This document shows positions 30,407 through 40,204 of a DNA stretch of 64,000 bases, piece by piece. Positions within the stretch are counted from its first letter, which is position 1. Each line of letters starts with the position of its first letter. The stretch comes from an uncultured Lachnospiraceae bacterium. GTDB lineage: Bacteria > Bacillota > Clostridia > Lachnospirales > Lachnospiraceae. Where the stretch lies: NCBI GenBank assembly GCA_949472775.1, contig CASWVG010000009.1:1-64000 (forward strand), in the 5' to 3' direction. Below the pieces are notes generated by a model that was given only the letters and a program-made list of their open reading frames with translations, searched no databases and had not been told where the DNA came from. Both the position numbers and the translations under genes were made by a program.

Positions 30407-31144
30407 ATGTATGTAGAAATGAAGGGCATTAATAAGACTTTTGATGGTTTTCATGCCTCGAATAATGTGAGTTTTGGCGTTGAAAAAGGCTGTCTGGCAG
30501 CTCTGCTTGGTCCCAGTGGAAGCGGGAAAACCACTATTTTAAGAATGATTGCCGGATTAGATAAACCAGATTCGGGAGATATAATGATAAACAACATAAA
30601 AGTAAATGATATGCCGGGCAGTAAGAGAGGGATCGGATTTGTGTTTCAAAATTATGCATTGTTTCGATATATGACTGTAGCTGCCAATATTGCCTTTGGG
30701 CTTGAAGTACAGAAGAAAAGTAAGACGGAAATCAAGAATCGTGTAGATGAACTTTTACAATTAATTTCTATGGAGGAATTAGGCAGCCGTTATCCCCACC
30801 AGCTATCAGGAGGGCAACGCCAACGCGTGGCATTTGCACGAGCATTGGCGCCAAATCCTCAGCTTCTTTTGTTGGACGAGCCGTTTGCCGCGATTGACGC
30901 CAAGGTGCGCAGAGAGCTTCGTGTCTGGCTTAAAGGAATGATTGAAAAGGTGGGTATAACTAGTATTTTTGTTACACATGACCAGGAGGAAGCTATGGAA
31001 GTAGCAGATACGGTTATCATTACTAATCAAGGGAACGTAGAGCAGGTTGGTACACCAGAGGAAATCTGTATGCATCCCCAGACAGATTTTGTGGCGGATT
31101 TTATTGATATTACACGGTGCGAAACTATTATTGCAGCAAGATAA
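30407..31144 (+). CDS. cysA: Sulfate ABC transporter ATP-binding protein CysA
   Basis: LLGPSGSGKTTILRMIAGLD, HQLSGGQRQRVAFARALAPNPQLLLLDEPFAAIDAKVRRELRVWL. Confidence 0.92.
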   Translation: MYVEMKGINKTFDGFHASNNVSFGVEKGCLAALLGPSGSGKTTILRMIAGLDKPDSGDIMINNIKVNDMPGSKRGIGFVFQNYALFRYMTVAANIAFGLEVQKKSKTEIKNRVDELLQLISMEELGSRYPHQLSGGQRQRVAFARALAPNPQLLLLDEPFAAIDAKVRRELRVWLKGMIEKVGITSIFVTHDQEEAMEVADTVIITNQGNVEQVGTPEEICMHPQTDFVADFIDITRCETIIAAR

Positions 31145-31235
31145 CCTTTCTGTAATGAGATAAGTTAGTATAATGACTTTTTAGTATTGATTGCACACAA
31201 AATAAGATGAAATGGTGAGGACGTAAAGGGAAAAC

Positions 31236-31593
31236 ATGAGAGAGTTAACTAATTTGGAGCAATTAGAAGCAGAGGCTATATATATTATGAGAGAAGTTGC
31301 TGCTGAATGTGAGAAATCAGTTATGCTTTATTCAATTTGGAAAAGATAGTTCCGTGATGCTCCATTTGGCAATAAAGGCATTTTATCCGGAAAAGCCTCC
31401 GTTTCCTTTCTTACATATTGATACCACTTGGAAATTTAAGGAAATGATAGCGTATCGGGATGAAACAGCTAAAAAACTTGGTATAAAAATGCTGATATAT
31501 ACGAATATGGAGGGTGTAAAACAAGGGATAAATCCTTTTGAACATGGTTCGGCATATACGGATATTATGAAAACACAGGCTTTAAGATTATAG
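31236..31593 (+). pseudogene. cysD: Sulfate adenylyltransferase subunit 2 (CysD), frameshifted and 3'-truncated
   Basis: Frame 1 from 31236: [34 protein letters not shown]..; frame 2: [48 protein letters not shown]...[22 protein letters not shown] then stop. Confidence 0.88.
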
Positions 31594-31600
31594 GAACAAA

Positions 31601-31738
31601 ATTTTTATCGGAACAAATGGAAAGAATCCTTGAAAAACTTAAGAATGCAATGGCAAAATGTTCCGATAAAAATCTGCCCATAACAAAGGATTACTTATAG
31701 CCGGAAATGTTGAGGTCGAAAAAAGTTCCTATAAAAAT
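31601..31738. repeat. Left-end recombinase-site-like motifs of the recombinase trio
   Basis: atttttatcggaaca (31601-31615) and its perfect inverse tgttccgataaaaat (31659-31673); third copy agttcctataaaaat (31724-31738). Confidence 0.6.
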
Positions 31739-31814
31739 TGGCAGGGCATTAATAGTCCGATATGCTATAGGAAGTAGGGATAACCCTGACTACTACAGCA
31801 GGAGGAATATTATT

Positions 31815-32606
31815 ATGCCAGTAAAAGAGAATTTACCGATCAAAGGGTTGCTGGAAAACTATGAAGCAGCCCTGTCATAGACAGGGTACAGCATCACTAC
31901 AAAGTTATTATTGGTAAGGAGGGCGGAACTTATAGTCCGTCAGCACCTAAATGCAGGCTTGGCATATTTTGACCAGGCTGCCGTTAACCGCTATATAGGT
32001 GAAATTGACGACAGATATTTCAAGGGGAACATGCAGAAGAAGTATTATGAACGGACTAAGCGTGAGATCGACCGTTCAAAAGTCAAAGAAAAACGTGACT
32101 ATGCGGTCATGATGCTGGGAACGGTACTTGGGCTGCGGGCCTGTGATATAGTAACCCTGAAGCTGACAGACATTGACTGGCTCCGTGGTGAAATCCGTAT
32201 TGTACAGTCCAAGACTTCCAATCCGGTCATTCTGCCATTGACACAGGATGTAGGGGAAGCCCTGGAAGATTACATCCTCAATGCCCGGCCAAGTACGGCA
32301 GATGATGAGATCTTTCTCCGTATCAAAGCGCCACACACGAAACTTGCTGCTGCGGTGACAGTTGGAGAAATCTACAGGGACTGCTGTGTTGCTGCCGGTC
32401 TGCCAGCAAGTACGCGGTTCCACGATCTGCGCCGTGCACTTGGGACATCCATGGTGACAAACGGAGTATCTGCCTATGATGTTGCGCAGGTATTCGGGGA
32501 TAAAAATGTCAATTCTACAAAACCCTACCTTGCAACAGATATGGAACACCTCAAAATGTGCACGTTATCCTTCGCGGGGATCGCGCCGGGAGGTGGTTCC
32601 CAATGA
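31815..32606 (+). pseudogene. Tyrosine recombinase 1 of trio (RitA-like), amber codon and internal deletion
   Basis: ATG 31815: MPVKENLPIKGLLENYEAALS*TGYSITTKLLLVRRAEL..; C-terminal LGTVLGLRACDIVTLKLTDIDW...FHDLRRALGTSMVTNGVSAYDVAQVFGDKN. Stop overlaps next start (ATGA). Confidence 0.8.
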
Positions 32607-33406
32607 CAGAGTTTTCAAGCCTCTTCGGGGAACGCTTCTCCAACTTCCTGGACTACCGCACAGCCCGTGGTTTTAAGCGTGAAACTTACCTCCGGAATTT
32701 CATAAAATTTGACCGCTGGTGTATAGAAAACCATCCCACACAAACGGGACTGTCCCGTGAACTTGTTCTTGACTGGATCAACGATGACACGGTTTCCGGT
32801 TATAACGCCGTACAGCGGGTTGTGTCAATGCGGCAGTTCGCAAGATATTTCTGCGCTGCCGGGGAGGATGCGTATATCCTGCCGGAGAGATATACGCCGC
32901 TTATCTTTTTACCGACATGGAACTGACTGCTCTTTTTAGTTCTATTGACCGACTGCCGCCCACAAAAAAAGAACCATTCCTGAATGAGATCGCACCTACT
33001 CTGTACTGTCTGATCTATACCTGTGGTCTGCGCTCAAATGAAGGGAGGGAGCTGTTAGCGGAAAACATTCATTTAGAAACGGGTGAGCTCCTCATTACCC
33101 ATACCAAACGGAACAAAGAACGCTTTGTTGTCATATCCGATGATATGCTTGCTCTTGCCCGCAGATATGAACAACGGCGGAGATTTTTCAGTTTTGGGAA
33201 TCCATACTTCTTTCCCTCTGTAAATGGCGGGGCATTGACAACGGAGAAAACCTGATGGCGATGCTCCCATTCCTCCGAGAGTACATGGGACACAGCGCCT
33301 GTCTGAAACGGCATACTATGTCCATATCCTGCCGGAAAACAGTATAAAGTCCTCTGCCGTTGATTGGGGAAAATTTAACGCCATGTTCCTGGAGGTGACA
33401 GACTGA
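32603..33406 (+). pseudogene. Tyrosine recombinase 2 of trio (RitB-like), frameshifted and deleted
   Basis: MTEFSSLFGERFSNFLDYRTARGFKRETYLRNFIKFDRWC..., frame changes near 32915 and 33297, ENLMAMLPFLREYMGHSA motif; stop overlaps start of third gene (TGATG). Confidence 0.78.
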
Positions 33407-34734
33407 TGAAAACCAGAGATATTTCGCTATTCCCCCTTATACATGATTATTTGAAGGTCTATCTGCCTGAGCAGCGTAACGTCAGCCCCAATACGGTCCT
33501 TTCATACCGGAAAACCCTGGAAGAACTCCTGGACTATGTGAAAGTGCGTGAGGAGATACCGCTTGGCAGCATATCCTTTGAGCACCTAAAAGCAGATACA
33601 ATCTTCTCATTTCTTGAATACCTCGAATCAGGGAAGGGGTATTCCATTTCCACGCGCAATGCCCGGTTTGCCGCGATCCGTGCTTTTATGGACTATGCGG
33701 CTGACCATGATGTTGCACTGGTTGCCAATCTCAATAAACTGAAAAAAGTTCCATTCAAAAAAGCCGCCAGCACCGTTATGGTAGACTATATGAGTATGGC
33801 GGCAGTTACTGCAATCATTGAACAACCAGATGCCAATACACAAAAAGGTCTGCGTGACAGACCTTTTATTATGCTCCTGCATGATACCGGCGCACGGGTT
33901 CAGGAAGCCCTCAATATAAACCTGAACGATTTACGGTTAGACCGTCTGCCAAAAGTTACACTGTTTGGAAAAGGACGCAAAACACATGTTGTCCCATTGC
34001 TGGGCAAAACTGCCCGACACTTAAAAAAATATCTGTCTGTGTTCCATGTGGATACTCCGCAGGATGGTGACGTGCCGTTATTTTATTCAGTGACCCATGG
34101 CAAAAAACAACGCCTTTCTGACAGACGGGTTCGATATATACTCCAGAAATATGGTGAACAGGCCAGACGTGCATGCTCTGAAGTGCCAGAAAATGTATAT
34201 CCGTATCTGTTTCGCCACAGCCGGGCGATGCACTTGTATCAGGAAGGAATGGATTTAACGCTTGTATCCCAATGGCTTTGGCACTCACAACTGGAAACTA
34301 CCCAAATTTATGCCCATGCGGATACGGAGCATAAGCGCAAAGCTATCGAAGCCTCTACGCCACAGGACAACCCGCTCTACTCCAAGTTAAATTCTGCGAG
34401 ATATACCGTAACTGACGAAGAAACTGACTGGATTAAAATAGCCGTATTTTTACAGGAACTTTTGGGGAATTTGAAATTATTCCTGTACAAAGTTTTCTGG
34501 CATAGACGAATTTTTATCGTAACATTCCTTAAACTTAGACAAGAAATGAATAGCAGTATAATTTTCCGGGACTATTATATCCTTGTGACAATGCTGACGG
34601 CGCCCATGCCTTCGCTTAAAGAGTTTGACGCAAACGGCAATCCAGTGTATGCGGAGGAAACCCGTGGGGAAAGCGATATCAGATGCTTTCAAGAAGCGCA
34701 GGAAGGGGTTAGGGCATATTTTATATTGGGATAA
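33406..34734 (+). CDS. Tyrosine recombinase 3 of trio (RitC-like); the C-terminus of the listed ORF reads through the element end into flanking sequence
   Basis: IHDYLKVYLPEQRNVSPNTVLSYRKTLEELLDYV...LFRHSRAMHLYQEGMDLTLVSQWLWHSQLETTQIYAHADTEHKRKAIE; the last ~100 residues are atypical. Confidence 0.82.
   Translation: MKTRDISLFPLIHDYLKVYLPEQRNVSPNTVLSYRKTLEELLDYVKVREEIPLGSISFEHLKADTIFSFLEYLESGKGYSISTRNARFAAIRAFMDYAADHDVALVANLNKLKKVPFKKAASTVMVDYMSMAAVTAIIEQPDANTQKGLRDRPFIMLLHDTGARVQEALNINLNDLRLDRLPKVTLFGKGRKTHVVPLLGKTARHLKKYLSVFHVDTPQDGDVPLFYSVTHGKKQRLSDRRVRYILQKYGEQARRACSEVPENVYPYLFRHSRAMHLYQEGMDLTLVSQWLWHSQLETTQIYAHADTEHKRKAIEASTPQDNPLYSKLNSARYTVTDEETDWIKIAVFLQELLGNLKLFLYKVFWHRRIFIVTFLKLRQEMNSSIIFRDYYILVTMLTAPMPSLKEFDANGNPVYAEETRGESDIRCFQEAQEGVRAYFILG
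34446..34524. repeat. Right-end recombinase-site-like motifs of the recombinase trio
   Basis: atttttacaggaactttt (34446-34463) is the inverse of aaaagttcctataaaaat (31721-31738), 17/18; atttttatcgtaaca (34510-34524) matches 31601-31615 at 14/15. Confidence 0.6.
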
Positions 34735-34808
34735 GATAGCCAACACGCTGACCTCATCGGGAAGAAAGGCTAGTGGGCCGCTTTCCCCACCAACCTATCC
34801 ACACCTCC

Positions 34809-35729
34809 TCACACCTGCAGTCCCCTTCTCGGATGCTTCGTCCTTAAAATATCCCGCTGTTTTCCAACCGCCACATGGGTATAAATCTCTGTTACATTGA
34901 TTGAACTGTGCCCCAGTATTTCCTGGATAAACCGGATATCCACATCGGCTTCCAGAAGGCTGGTGGCAAAGGTGTGCCGGAACATATGAGGCGTGATGTG
35001 CATTTCTATGGAAGCAAGTGAACTGTATTTGCATATCATCCTCCGGACTGCCTGATCGGAGAACGCCTTGCCGGACTGGCTGGCAAAAAAGTGCTGGCAT
35101 GACTGGATTTCTTTGCAGAAGTCTTTTTTATAATCTGCCAGAATGTGAACCACTTCATCACTCCCGATCTGAATCCGTCGTTCTTTCCTTCCCTTGCCGT
35201 AAATGAGAACTGTGGCATCGTACAGATCTACGTCGCATTCCTTGAGAGAGCAGAGTTCCGATATCCGCATACCAGTGGCAAACAAAAGTTCTATGGCGGC
35301 GGCATCCCGCAGCGCATTTCTTTTCTGGTAGGCTGTCTGACCGTTTAGCCGCTGCTTATAGATGGCGGACAGGAACGCCTCGACTGTGTATAGCGGTATG
35401 GTTTTGGGCAATAGAACAGGTTCGCGAAAGCGTATCTGGATTTTACTAAACGGGTTTCGGTCAATTATTTCTTTATATTCCAGATAATGGAAGAATGCTT
35501 TTGCGGAGGCTATTTTTCTCTTGGCGGTTTTAGGCTTATATTGCTGATGAAGCTTTGCGATATATTTTTCCAATTCTGCAGGGGTTATTTGGGAAGGTGC
35601 GGAAGTGGGAAGGTAGTCCGCGAGTTGACGCAGATCAATCCGATATGCTTTCAGTGTTTTCTCATCCAGGCATTTCTGTGTGTGGCAAAAGCTCAGATAA
35701 TTTGATATTAGTGTTTGTAGTTCATTCAT
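34809..35729 (-). CDS. Tyrosine recombinase (XerC/D-type integrase)
   Basis: ELLFATGMRISELCSLKECDVDL...HITPHMFRHTFATSLLEADVDIRFIQEILGHSSINVTEIYTHV; start at MNELQTLISNYL. Confidence 0.92.
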   Translation of the reverse strand: MNELQTLISNYLSFCHTQKCLDEKTLKAYRIDLRQLADYLPTSAPSQITPAELEKYIAKLHQQYKPKTAKRKIASAKAFFHYLEYKEIIDRNPFSKIQIRFREPVLLPKTIPLYTVEAFLSAIYKQRLNGQTAYQKRNALRDAAAIELLFATGMRISELCSLKECDVDLYDATVLIYGKGRKERRIQIGSDEVVHILADYKKDFCKEIQSCQHFFASQSGKAFSDQAVRRMICKYSSLASIEMHITPHMFRHTFATSLLEADVDIRFIQEILGHSSINVTEIYTHVAVGKQRDILRTKHPRRGLQV

Positions 35730-35919
35730 GATAAGTTTTCTCCTTTGTAAGTTTTTAAAATAATTATTACACAGAATCATAAAAAATCTATTGGAAGCCA
35801 CGCCCTGTCATGTTAAACTTAGAACATAACGGGTGCGGCTGCTTTAGGTTGAGAAGGTGCAGGAGCCGTCCCGTCAAATGTGTGCAGCTTCAAAAGCGGA
35901 CTGCAGAATGGAGGATAGC

Positions 35920-38202
35920 ATGACAGCAGAAAAAATCAAGGAGATCGTTTCACAGATGACGCTGGAGGAAAAAGCATCCATGTGTTCGGGTGCGGATTTC
36001 TGGCACACCGAGGCGGTGGAGCGGTTGGGGATTCCCGCCAGCATGGTGTCGGACGGACCGCATGGTCTGCGCAAGCAGGATCAGGAGGGAGACCATTTAG
36101 GGGTTAACGACAGTATCAAAGCGGTATGTTTTCCTGCCGGTTGTGGTACGGCAGCTTCTTTTAACAAGGAGTTGATCCGGCAGATGGGGGAGACATTGGG
36201 AGAAGAGTGTCAGGCGGAAGGCGTGAGCGTGATTCTCGGTCCGGCGGTGAATATTAAGAGATCCCCTCTATGCGGACGTAATTTTGAATATTATTCCGAA
36301 GATCCGCTTGTGGCGAGTGAGATGGCGGGTGCGCTGATTCACGGGGTACAGAGTAAAAATGTGGGTACGAGTATAAAGCATTTTCTGGGGAACAATCAGG
36401 AGACGAGAAGGATGACATCCGATTCCCAGATTGGACCCAGATCCCTGCATGAGATATATCTGGCGGCTTTTGAGGGAGCGGTGAAGAAGGAAAAACCTTG
36501 GACAGTGATGTGCTCCTACAATAAAATTAACGGCACCTATGCGGCGGAGAACCACAAATATCTGACCGAGGTGCTTCGTGACGAGTGGGGGTTTGACGGC
36601 TATGTGATGAGCGACTGGGGCGCGGTCAACAGCCGTGTGAAGGATTTGCAGGCAGGGCTGGATCTGGAGATGCCGTCCTCCAACGGGTATAACGACAGGC
36701 TGATTGTGGGCGCGGTGCAGAGCGGTGAGCTTCCCGAAAAAGTTCTGGACGCAGCGGTGGCGCGTATCTTGAACATTGTTTTCCGATATGAGGAAAACCG
36801 GGATAAAAATGCGGTGTTTGACAGAGACAAGGATCACGAGATGGCACGGAAGGTTGCGCAGGAGACGATTGTGCTTCTGAAAAATGAGGGTGTGCTGCCT
36901 TTGTCCGAGCAGGATGAGATTGCCTTTATCGGAAAGTACGCGAAGACGCCCCGTTATCAGGGCGGCGGTAGTTCCCACATCAACAGTCACAAGGTCACCT
37001 CGGCGTTAGATGCGGTCAATGGCATGGCAAATGTGACTTATGCGCAGGGTTTTGATGATAAAGAGGACAAAACGGATGAAAAGCTTCTGGCGGAGGCGGT
37101 TGAGGCGGCGAAAAAGGCTAAGATAGCGGTTATTTTTGCCGGGCTTCCGGACGCTTTTGAGTCGGAAGGCTTTGATCGCGAGCATATGCGGATGCCCGAC
37201 TGCCAGAATGAGCTGATCTCCAAGGTGGCGGAGGTTCAGCCGAACACGGTGGTGGTACTGCACAACGGTTCTCCCATAGAGATGCCCTGGGTGAAGGAAG
37301 TCAAGGGCATTGTGGAGGCGTATCTGGGCGGCCAGGCAGTGGGCGGCGCGGTCTGCGACATTCTCTTCGGAAGGGTGAATCCCAGCGCGAAGCTGCCGGA
37401 AAGCTTCCCGCTTAAGCTGGAGGATAACCCGTCCTATCTTTTCTACCCGGGAGAAAAGGATAAGGTGGAGTACCGGGAGGGTATTTTTGTAGGATACCGC
37501 TATTATGATTCAAAGAAGATGGAGGTGCTGTTCCCCTTTGGGCACGGGCTTTCCTACACGACATTTGCGTATTCCAATCTGGCGGTAGACAAGGAGCTGA
37601 TGAAGGATACGGATGTTATGACAGTATCTGTAGACGTGACGAATACAGGCAATATGACGGGAAAAGAAATTGTGCAGCTCTATGTGGCGGATAAGGAGAG
37701 CACGGTCATTCGTCCGGTGAAGGAGCTGAAAGGCTTTGAAAAAGTGGAGCTTGCGCCGGGAGAGACAAAGACGGTGACGTTTACTTTGGATAAGCGGGCG
37801 TTTGCCTACTACAGCGTGAAGCTTCAGGACTGGCATGTGGAGACGGGCGCGTTCGACATTTTGATCGGCAGATCATCCCGCGATATCGTTCTGACAAAAG
37901 AAGTTACAGTGGAATCCACAGTAAAGATTCCGTTTGTGTACACAACGGACACGGCCATGGGCGATGTGCTTAAGGACCCGCGTGCAAGAGAGATTGTGAA
38001 AGACCTTCTCAAACTTGACATATTTGGCGGCGAACAGGGTAAGGCGGAGAGCGATGTTGCCAATGAAGCGATATCTGAGGGAATGAGCGCTGCTATGGCT
38101 GGGTTTACGCCTCTTCGGGGTGCACTCAGTTTTGGCGGTGATATGAATATGGCGGACATTCAGGAGATTGTGGATAAGCTGAATTTGCTGGAGGAAAGTT
38201 GA
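35920..38202 (+). CDS. Glycoside hydrolase family 3 beta-glucosidase
   Basis: GFDGYVMSDWGAVNSRVKDLQAGLDLEMP nucleophile region, PFGHGLSYTTFAYSNL, fibronectin III-like C-terminus. Confidence 0.93.
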   Translation: MTAEKIKEIVSQMTLEEKASMCSGADFWHTEAVERLGIPASMVSDGPHGLRKQDQEGDHLGVNDSIKAVCFPAGCGTAASFNKELIRQMGETLGEECQAEGVSVILGPAVNIKRSPLCGRNFEYYSEDPLVASEMAGALIHGVQSKNVGTSIKHFLGNNQETRRMTSDSQIGPRSLHEIYLAAFEGAVKKEKPWTVMCSYNKINGTYAAENHKYLTEVLRDEWGFDGYVMSDWGAVNSRVKDLQAGLDLEMPSSNGYNDRLIVGAVQSGELPEKVLDAAVARILNIVFRYEENRDKNAVFDRDKDHEMARKVAQETIVLLKNEGVLPLSEQDEIAFIGKYAKTPRYQGGGSSHINSHKVTSALDAVNGMANVTYAQGFDDKEDKTDEKLLAEAVEAAKKAKIAVIFAGLPDAFESEGFDREHMRMPDCQNELISKVAEVQPNTVVVLHNGSPIEMPWVKEVKGIVEAYLGGQAVGGAVCDILFGRVNPSAKLPESFPLKLEDNPSYLFYPGEKDKVEYREGIFVGYRYYDSKKMEVLFPFGHGLSYTTFAYSNLAVDKELMKDTDVMTVSVDVTNTGNMTGKEIVQLYVADKESTVIRPVKELKGFEKVELAPGETKTVTFTLDKRAFAYYSVKLQDWHVETGAFDILIGRSSRDIVLTKEVTVESTVKIPFVYTTDTAMGDVLKDPRAREIVKDLLKLDIFGGEQGKAESDVANEAISEGMSAAMAGFTPLRGALSFGGDMNMADIQEIVDKLNLLEES

Positions 38203-38240
38203 GAAAAGAAGTGGCTGTGAATCCAGTTACTGAAATGAGC

Positions 38241-38278
38241 AATGGCATAACCAAAGCGGATGCGATGGTTATGCCATT
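38241..38278. terminator. Bidirectional hairpin between convergent GH3 and pyrG genes
   Basis: Perfect 13-bp stem aatggcataacca/tggttatgccatt. Confidence 0.6.
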
Positions 38279-38287
38279 TGTGTATTC

Positions 38288-39895
38288 TCAACTGTTTTTA
38301 AATTGTAGCGCTGCTTCCACAAACCCCTTAAAGAGCGGATGCGGTCTGTTCGGACGGGATTTCAGCTCCGGGTGCGCCTGCGTCGCAACAAAGAAGGGAT
38401 GATCTGTCAGTTCACACATTTCCACGATGCGCCCATCGGGGGAAAGGCCGGAAAGCAGCATACCCTTTTCGGTGAGCACAGCGCGGAAGTCATTATTGAC
38501 TTCATAACGATGTCTGTGCCGTTCGTGGATGGTTTCCTCGCCGTACAGCGTATACGCTTTTGATGCCTTGTCCAAAACGCAGGGATAGGAGCCGAGCCGC
38601 AGGGTGCCGCCGATATCCTCCACGCCGTTCTGATCGGGCATCAGCGCGATGACGGGGTGGGTGGTGGACGGAGCCAGTTCAATGCTGTGGGCATCGTTGT
38701 AGCCGATCACATTTCTGGCAAACTCCACGATAGCTAACTGCATACCCAGACAAAGTCCGAGGAAAGGAATCTGATGTTCTCTCGCATAAGTGATGGCTTC
38801 AATCTTGCCTTCAATTCCACGGTCGCCAAAGCCGCCGGGTACCAGTATACCGTTTACATCGTGAAGGATGGAATCCACATTATCCCGTGTGACAGTCTCA
38901 GAATCCACCCACTTAATATCTACTACGCAGCGGTGAGAAATACCGCCATGTTTTAATGCCTCCACCACACTGATATACGCGTCATGGAGCTGTGTGTATT
39001 TGCCGACAAGGGCAACCGTTACGGAGTCGGTAGGAGTCCGAAGGGATTCCACCATAGCCTTCCAGTCGGCCAGATCGGGTTCCGGGCAGTCCAGTTTCAG
39101 ACATTCACATGCCACCTGCGCCAGATGTTCCTTTTCCATAGCGAGGGGCGCCTCATATAAATGTTCCACATCAAGATTCTGCAGAACGCAGTTGTTCGGT
39201 ACATTACAGAACAGGGCAATCTTGTCTTTTATGCCCTGATCCAACGGATGTTCGCTGCGGCAGACGATGATGTCGGGCTGGATACCCATACCCTGCAGAT
39301 CCTTGACGCTTGCCTGGGTCGGCTTGGTCTTTAATTCCTGAGAAGCGCTTAAGTACGGGATCAGCGTCACATGAATCAGAATCGCGTTCTCCCTGCCAAC
39401 CTCGTGCTGGAACTGCCGGATGGACTCCAGGAAGGGCTGGCTCTCGATATCGCCCACGGTGCCGCCCACCTCAATAATGGCGATGCGGGTCTCCTGGTCT
39501 GTGAAATTACGATAAAATCTACTTTTTATTTCGTTTGTAATATGGGGGATGACTTGCACGGTGCCGCCGCCGTAATCGCCCCGCCGCTCCTTCTGTAAAA
39601 CGGACCAATATACTTTTCCTGTGGTCACGTTGGAATTCTTGTCCAGATTTTCATCGATGAAACGCTCATAATGTCCCAGATCCAGATCTGTCTCGGTACC
39701 GTCCTCGGTGACGAATACTTCGCCGTGCTGAATCGGGTTCATGGTGCCCGGGTCGATATTGATGTAGGGGTCAAATTTCTGCATGGTTACCTTGTAGCCG
39801 CGCGCCTTTAAGAGTCTTCCCAGAGATGCTGCCGTGATGCCCTTTCCAAGTCCCGAAACAACGCCCCCTGTGACGAATACGTATTTTACTGCCAT
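38288..39895 (-). CDS. pyrG: CTP synthase
   Basis: [66 protein letters not shown]. Confidence 0.97.
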   Translation of the reverse strand: MAVKYVFVTGGVVSGLGKGITAASLGRLLKARGYKVTMQKFDPYINIDPGTMNPIQHGEVFVTEDGTETDLDLGHYERFIDENLDKNSNVTTGKVYWSVLQKERRGDYGGGTVQVIPHITNEIKSRFYRNFTDQETRIAIIEVGGTVGDIESQPFLESIRQFQHEVGRENAILIHVTLIPYLSASQELKTKPTQASVKDLQGMGIQPDIIVCRSEHPLDQGIKDKIALFCNVPNNCVLQNLDVEHLYEAPLAMEKEHLAQVACECLKLDCPEPDLADWKAMVESLRTPTDSVTVALVGKYTQLHDAYISVVEALKHGGISHRCVVDIKWVDSETVTRDNVDSILHDVNGILVPGGFGDRGIEGKIEAITYAREHQIPFLGLCLGMQLAIVEFARNVIGYNDAHSIELAPSTTHPVIALMPDQNGVEDIGGTLRLGSYPCVLDKASKAYTLYGEETIHERHRHRYEVNNDFRAVLTEKGMLLSGLSPDGRIVEMCELTDHPFFVATQAHPELKSRPNRPHPLFKGFVEAALQFKNS

Positions 39896-39927
39896 CTGTC
39901 TGATCCTTTCTAAAAATATGAAAAGGC

Positions 39928-39971
39928 AACTGTTCAGCCGTAAAATGCATCGACCTGTACTGAATAGTTAC
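39928..39971. repeat. Palindromic intergenic repeat, copy 1 (pyrG 5' leader)
   Basis: aactgttcag...aaatgcatcgacctgtactgaatagttac; shares both ends with 49530-49608. Confidence 0.65.
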
Positions 39972-40204
39972 CGTCAAAAATAATACACTGTCTATTATAC
40001 AATGAAAAGACAGGAAAAATCTACTCCAAAGGTCAAAATTTGTAAAAAAATTTATAATTCTTTTACACATGTGATCAGAATTTCATAATTCCCTCATTGA
40101 TTTATAATTTTTACTGGCATATAATAATATGATGAGCAAAGTAGAACTGAGCTGTGCATGGCAGAATGTGAACGGAGAAAGACGAAAGTGAGGATGCCTC
40201 TTTT

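Noticed and set aside
34534-34790. Flanking fragment (DYYILVTMLTAPMPSLKEFDANGNPVYAEETRGE...) as a separate gene
   Set aside because: Short, without start or complete domain; probably a remnant of an unidentified gene, so not called as a CDS.
36268-36990. 240-aa minus ORF within the GH3 gene
   Set aside because: Antisense shadow of a conserved glycosidase coding frame.
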